Program-made: the position numbers and the translations under genes | Notes under the pieces: generated by a model | Told to the model about the DNA's origin: nothing | The model's input: the letters and a program-made list of their open reading frames with translations, nothing else | Databases searched by the model: none | In this document: piece by piece, positions 5,485 to 7,206 of the stretch | How the letters are laid out: each line of letters begins with the position of its first letter | Numbering within the stretch: the stretch's first letter is position 1 | Source: Planctomycetota bacterium | Lineage (GTDB): Bacteria > Planctomycetota > PLA2 > JAEUHO01 | Direction: 5' to 3' | Assembly (NCBI GenBank): GCA_024639415.1 | Contig: JAHEIK010000189.1 | Coordinates: forward strand, 1 to 7,206 | Length of the DNA stretch: 7,206 nt

Positions 5485-6907
5485 TCGCCCGGCGCACATT
5501 GGCGAGCGGCGCCTCGTCGTCGAGCACGACACGACCGTCCTCCACGCGCAAGCCCAGCGCCGCGTAGGTCTGCGTGAGTTCGGGGAAGTCGGCGCGAGAG
5601 AGATGTGCTTGCGTGAGCGGCGCGCAGACGGGCTGTCCGATGCGTCGATCCGCCGCACGCATCAGGGCGGTCGCGCGTGCCGCGCCGGCGCGGGTGCCAC
5701 CGTGCATCTCGTGCCACAGCCCCATGGCGTCGTCCAGACACCAGCGCCCGGGGAAGCGGCGGCGCAGCTCGACGTCCAGCAGGAGCGCGATCGCGGCCCC
5801 CGCCCAGTAGACGCGGTGGTACGTGTGGTGCTCGTGCATGGCGGCGCTCTCGGCGGCGAGCGTGCGCTTCCCCCCACTGCGCCGACCGCGTCCGAAGCCG
5901 TCGTGGATGTTCTGCCACACCTGCTGCGGCGTCTTCAGTCCCGCGCGCGCGCGCAGCACCTCCTGGTAGTAGGTCGCGAAGCCCTCCTGGAACCAGGCGT
6001 CGGTGTCGAGGGTCCAGGGCATGCCGAGATGGGCCAGCTCGTGCACTCCGACCCACTCGCCGGGAAGCGCCTCGTCCTTGGCGCCCGAGGCCAGCAGCAG
6101 GCGCACGTGGGCACCGCCGCCGCGCATCGCGGTGCCGAAGACGACGGGCGGATCGCGCGCGGGCACGGGCTGGACGAGGGCGAGCAGCCGTGGCGCGGGG
6201 AAGCGCCCGTGCAGGAGCGCGACCGCCTCGGCTGCCTTCCGGATCCACGTGCGGATGCCTGCGCGCGTCGCGCGGTGGTCGGCATCGAGCACGGCGACAT
6301 CGATCAGGATGCCGGCGGCCTCGAGGGGCTCGAGCGCGAAGCGGCCGAACGCCACTGTGCTCTCGAGCCGCAGCGCGTAGCGATCGAGGATGTAGCGGGA
6401 GCCGTCCTTCGTGCGTGGCCACGGCAGCGCGGCCCGGTAGCCCTCCGGCAGCACGAAGCGCACGGTCACAAGCATGCGCGTGGTCCAGAGGGCGGGACGC
6501 AGCATGACGGCGCCTGGCGCCACGAGAAGATCGCGGCCCACGCGGGAAGCGGGACTGCGCCGGCGTCCGAGGCGTGTGAGCCGATCGAGATCGACCGACC
6601 ACGACAGGCAACCGCCCGGCTTCAGCCCCTGGGGCACGAAGCTCTGCCCGTCGCGGCTGCGCACGAGCGAGGCGTCACCGGCCGGGGCGCTGAGGTCGAA
6701 CGCTTCGCGCGCGGCGGGGTGGCTCGTCACGAGGCGCTTGGGCAGGAAGCGGCGGAAGCAGAGCCGTACGTGGGCACGCTCGAGGCCTTCGTCGAAGCGC
6801 ACCTCGTAGTCCCAACCGACGGTCGGCGCCGCGGAGGACTCGGACGCGGGCGGCCCAACCAGGAGGCCGAGGACGACGAGCGCAAGCGCAGCGTGCCTGC
6901 GGCTCAG
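5447..6907 (-). CDS. Secreted M61/M1-like gluzincin metallopeptidase homologue
   Basis: Read from a CTG at 6905-6907, the protein has 486 residues. Residues 1-26 form a clear signal peptide (SRRHAALALVVLGLLVG, then a polar ASESSA cleavage region), and WDYEVRFDEGLERAHVRL opens the mature chain. The zinc motif HELAH is at residues 289-293, followed 14 residues later by the third-ligand Glu308 in WFQEGFATYYQ. This is the gluzincin HExxH...E pattern, with a shorter gap than the 18 residues of classic M1 enzymes. A segment with Tyr367 and Gly370 followed by IALLLDVELRRR resembles the YxxG...LLLD..LR block of M61 aminopeptidases. So all metal ligands and a candidate catalytic Tyr are present. The only usual start in this region, GTG at 6800-6802, would remove the signal peptide; hence CTG, which overlaps the upstream stop as CTGA, is preferred. 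Substrate is unknown. Confidence 0.8.
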   Translation of the reverse strand: MSRRHAALALVVLGLLVGPPASESSAAPTVGWDYEVRFDEGLERAHVRLCFRRFLPKRLVTSHPAAREAFDLSAPAGDASLVRSRDGQSFVPQGLKPGGCLSWSVDLDRLTRLGRRRSPASRVGRDLLVAPGAVMLRPALWTTRMLVTVRFVLPEGYRAALPWPRTKDGSRYILDRYALRLESTVAFGRFALEPLEAAGILIDVAVLDADHRATRAGIRTWIRKAAEAVALLHGRFPAPRLLALVQPVPARDPPVVFGTAMRGGGAHVRLLLASGAKDEALPGEWVGVHELAHLGMPWTLDTDAWFQEGFATYYQEVLRARAGLKTPQQVWQNIHDGFGRGRRSGGKRTLAAESAAMHEHHTYHRVYWAGAAIALLLDVELRRRFPGRWCLDDAMGLWHEMHGGTRAGAARATALMRAADRRIGQPVCAPLTQAHLSRADFPELTQTYAALGLRVEDGRVVLDDEAPLANVRRAITSPAADRRSAR

Positions 6908-7206
6908 AACATGCTCGCTTCGCGCTGCTGGTAGCGGGCCATGAACTGCGGCAGGGGCTGGCCGGCCTTCACGAGGCGCCCGAGCAGGTCCTCGTCGCGC
7001 GTCTCGCCGGGATGGACCTCGGGGACGTAGAAGCGATCGGCGTGCTCGGAGACCACTTCCAGGCGATCACCGAGAATCTCCAGGGCACGCGGGGCTTGGA
7101 GTACGACACCTTGGTCGGGCGTATCGCCGTGCTGCACGCCCACGTGATGCACGAAGTACAGCAGCGACGCGCGCCGCGTCCAGACCGAGAGCGAGGTACC
7201 GTCGGG
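6904..7206 (-). CDS. C-terminal part of an unrecognised protein (start beyond right edge)
   Basis: The frame is open from the right edge to a TGA at 6904-6906, giving 100 visible residues; the N-terminus is outside the window. The frame begins PDGTSLSVWTRRASLLYFVHH and ends MARYQQREASMF. An internal GTG at 7150-7152 is a possible start, but the coding character continues upstream of it (SVWTRRASLLYFV), so a longer protein is more likely. The chain is mixed charged/hydrophobic with no membrane segment and no motif I recognise. Its stop overlaps the presumed CTG start of the peptidase gene, so the two are probably one operon. Function unknown. Confidence 0.65.
   Translation of the reverse strand, partial: PDGTSLSVWTRRASLLYFVHHVGVQHGDTPDQGVVLQAPRALEILGDRLEVVSEHADRFYVPEVHPGETRDEDLLGRLVKAGQPLPQFMARYQQREASMF

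Noticed and set aside
5603..6934. Plus-strand open frame of 443 codons opposite the peptidase gene
   Set aside because: The opposite strand encodes a signal peptide and zinc motif; the plus-strand translation is low-complexity and motif-free.

Overview
The window is strongly GC-rich, and almost every third codon position is G or C. It appears to come from a Gram-negative bacterium with an outer membrane, because it encodes a lipobox protein, a signal-peptide protein ending in a predicted outer-membrane beta-barrel, and a secreted metallopeptidase-like protein. The GC content and the PASTA-plus-barrel architecture suggest Myxococcota or a related delta-proteobacterial lineage. That placement is inference; no marker gene fixes it.

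Layout. (1) Positions 2-976, minus strand: a lipoprotein whose 3' end lies beyond the left edge. It carries a DADDTA motif and a VNANIL motif that resemble terpenoid-cyclase-like (alpha/alpha toroid) proteins. (2) Positions 977-1403: a divergent intergenic region of about 430 bases with homopolymeric G/C tracts and several inverted repeats. The most striking is a perfect 11-bp inverted repeat whose arms flank the ribosome binding site and contain the start codon of the next gene. (3) Positions 1404-5484, plus strand: a tight four-gene run. It comprises a PASTA/proline-rich/beta-barrel protein, thymidine (pyrimidine-nucleoside) phosphorylase deoA 6 nt later, phosphopentomutase deoB overlapping deoA by 4 nt (GTGA), and a 96-residue two-helix membrane protein 26 nt after deoB. 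(4) Positions 5447-7206, minus strand: the C-terminal 100 residues of an unrecognised protein whose start lies past the right edge, followed by an M61/M1-like gluzincin metallopeptidase homologue. The peptidase probably starts at a CTG that overlaps the upstream stop (CTGA). Its 3' end overlaps the 96-residue membrane protein gene tail-to-tail by 38 bases.

How the genes may work together. DeoA releases 2-deoxyribose-1-phosphate from thymidine or deoxyuridine, and DeoB isomerises it to deoxyribose-5-phosphate. The pair is therefore a coupled nucleoside-salvage module. The barrel protein and the small membrane protein sit in the same transcription direction with very short gaps, so co-transcription is likely, but a functional link is only inferred. 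No mobile element, RNA gene or CRISPR array is visible. The best candidate for something undescribed is the structured leader of the PASTA-barrel gene, followed by that protein's architecture.
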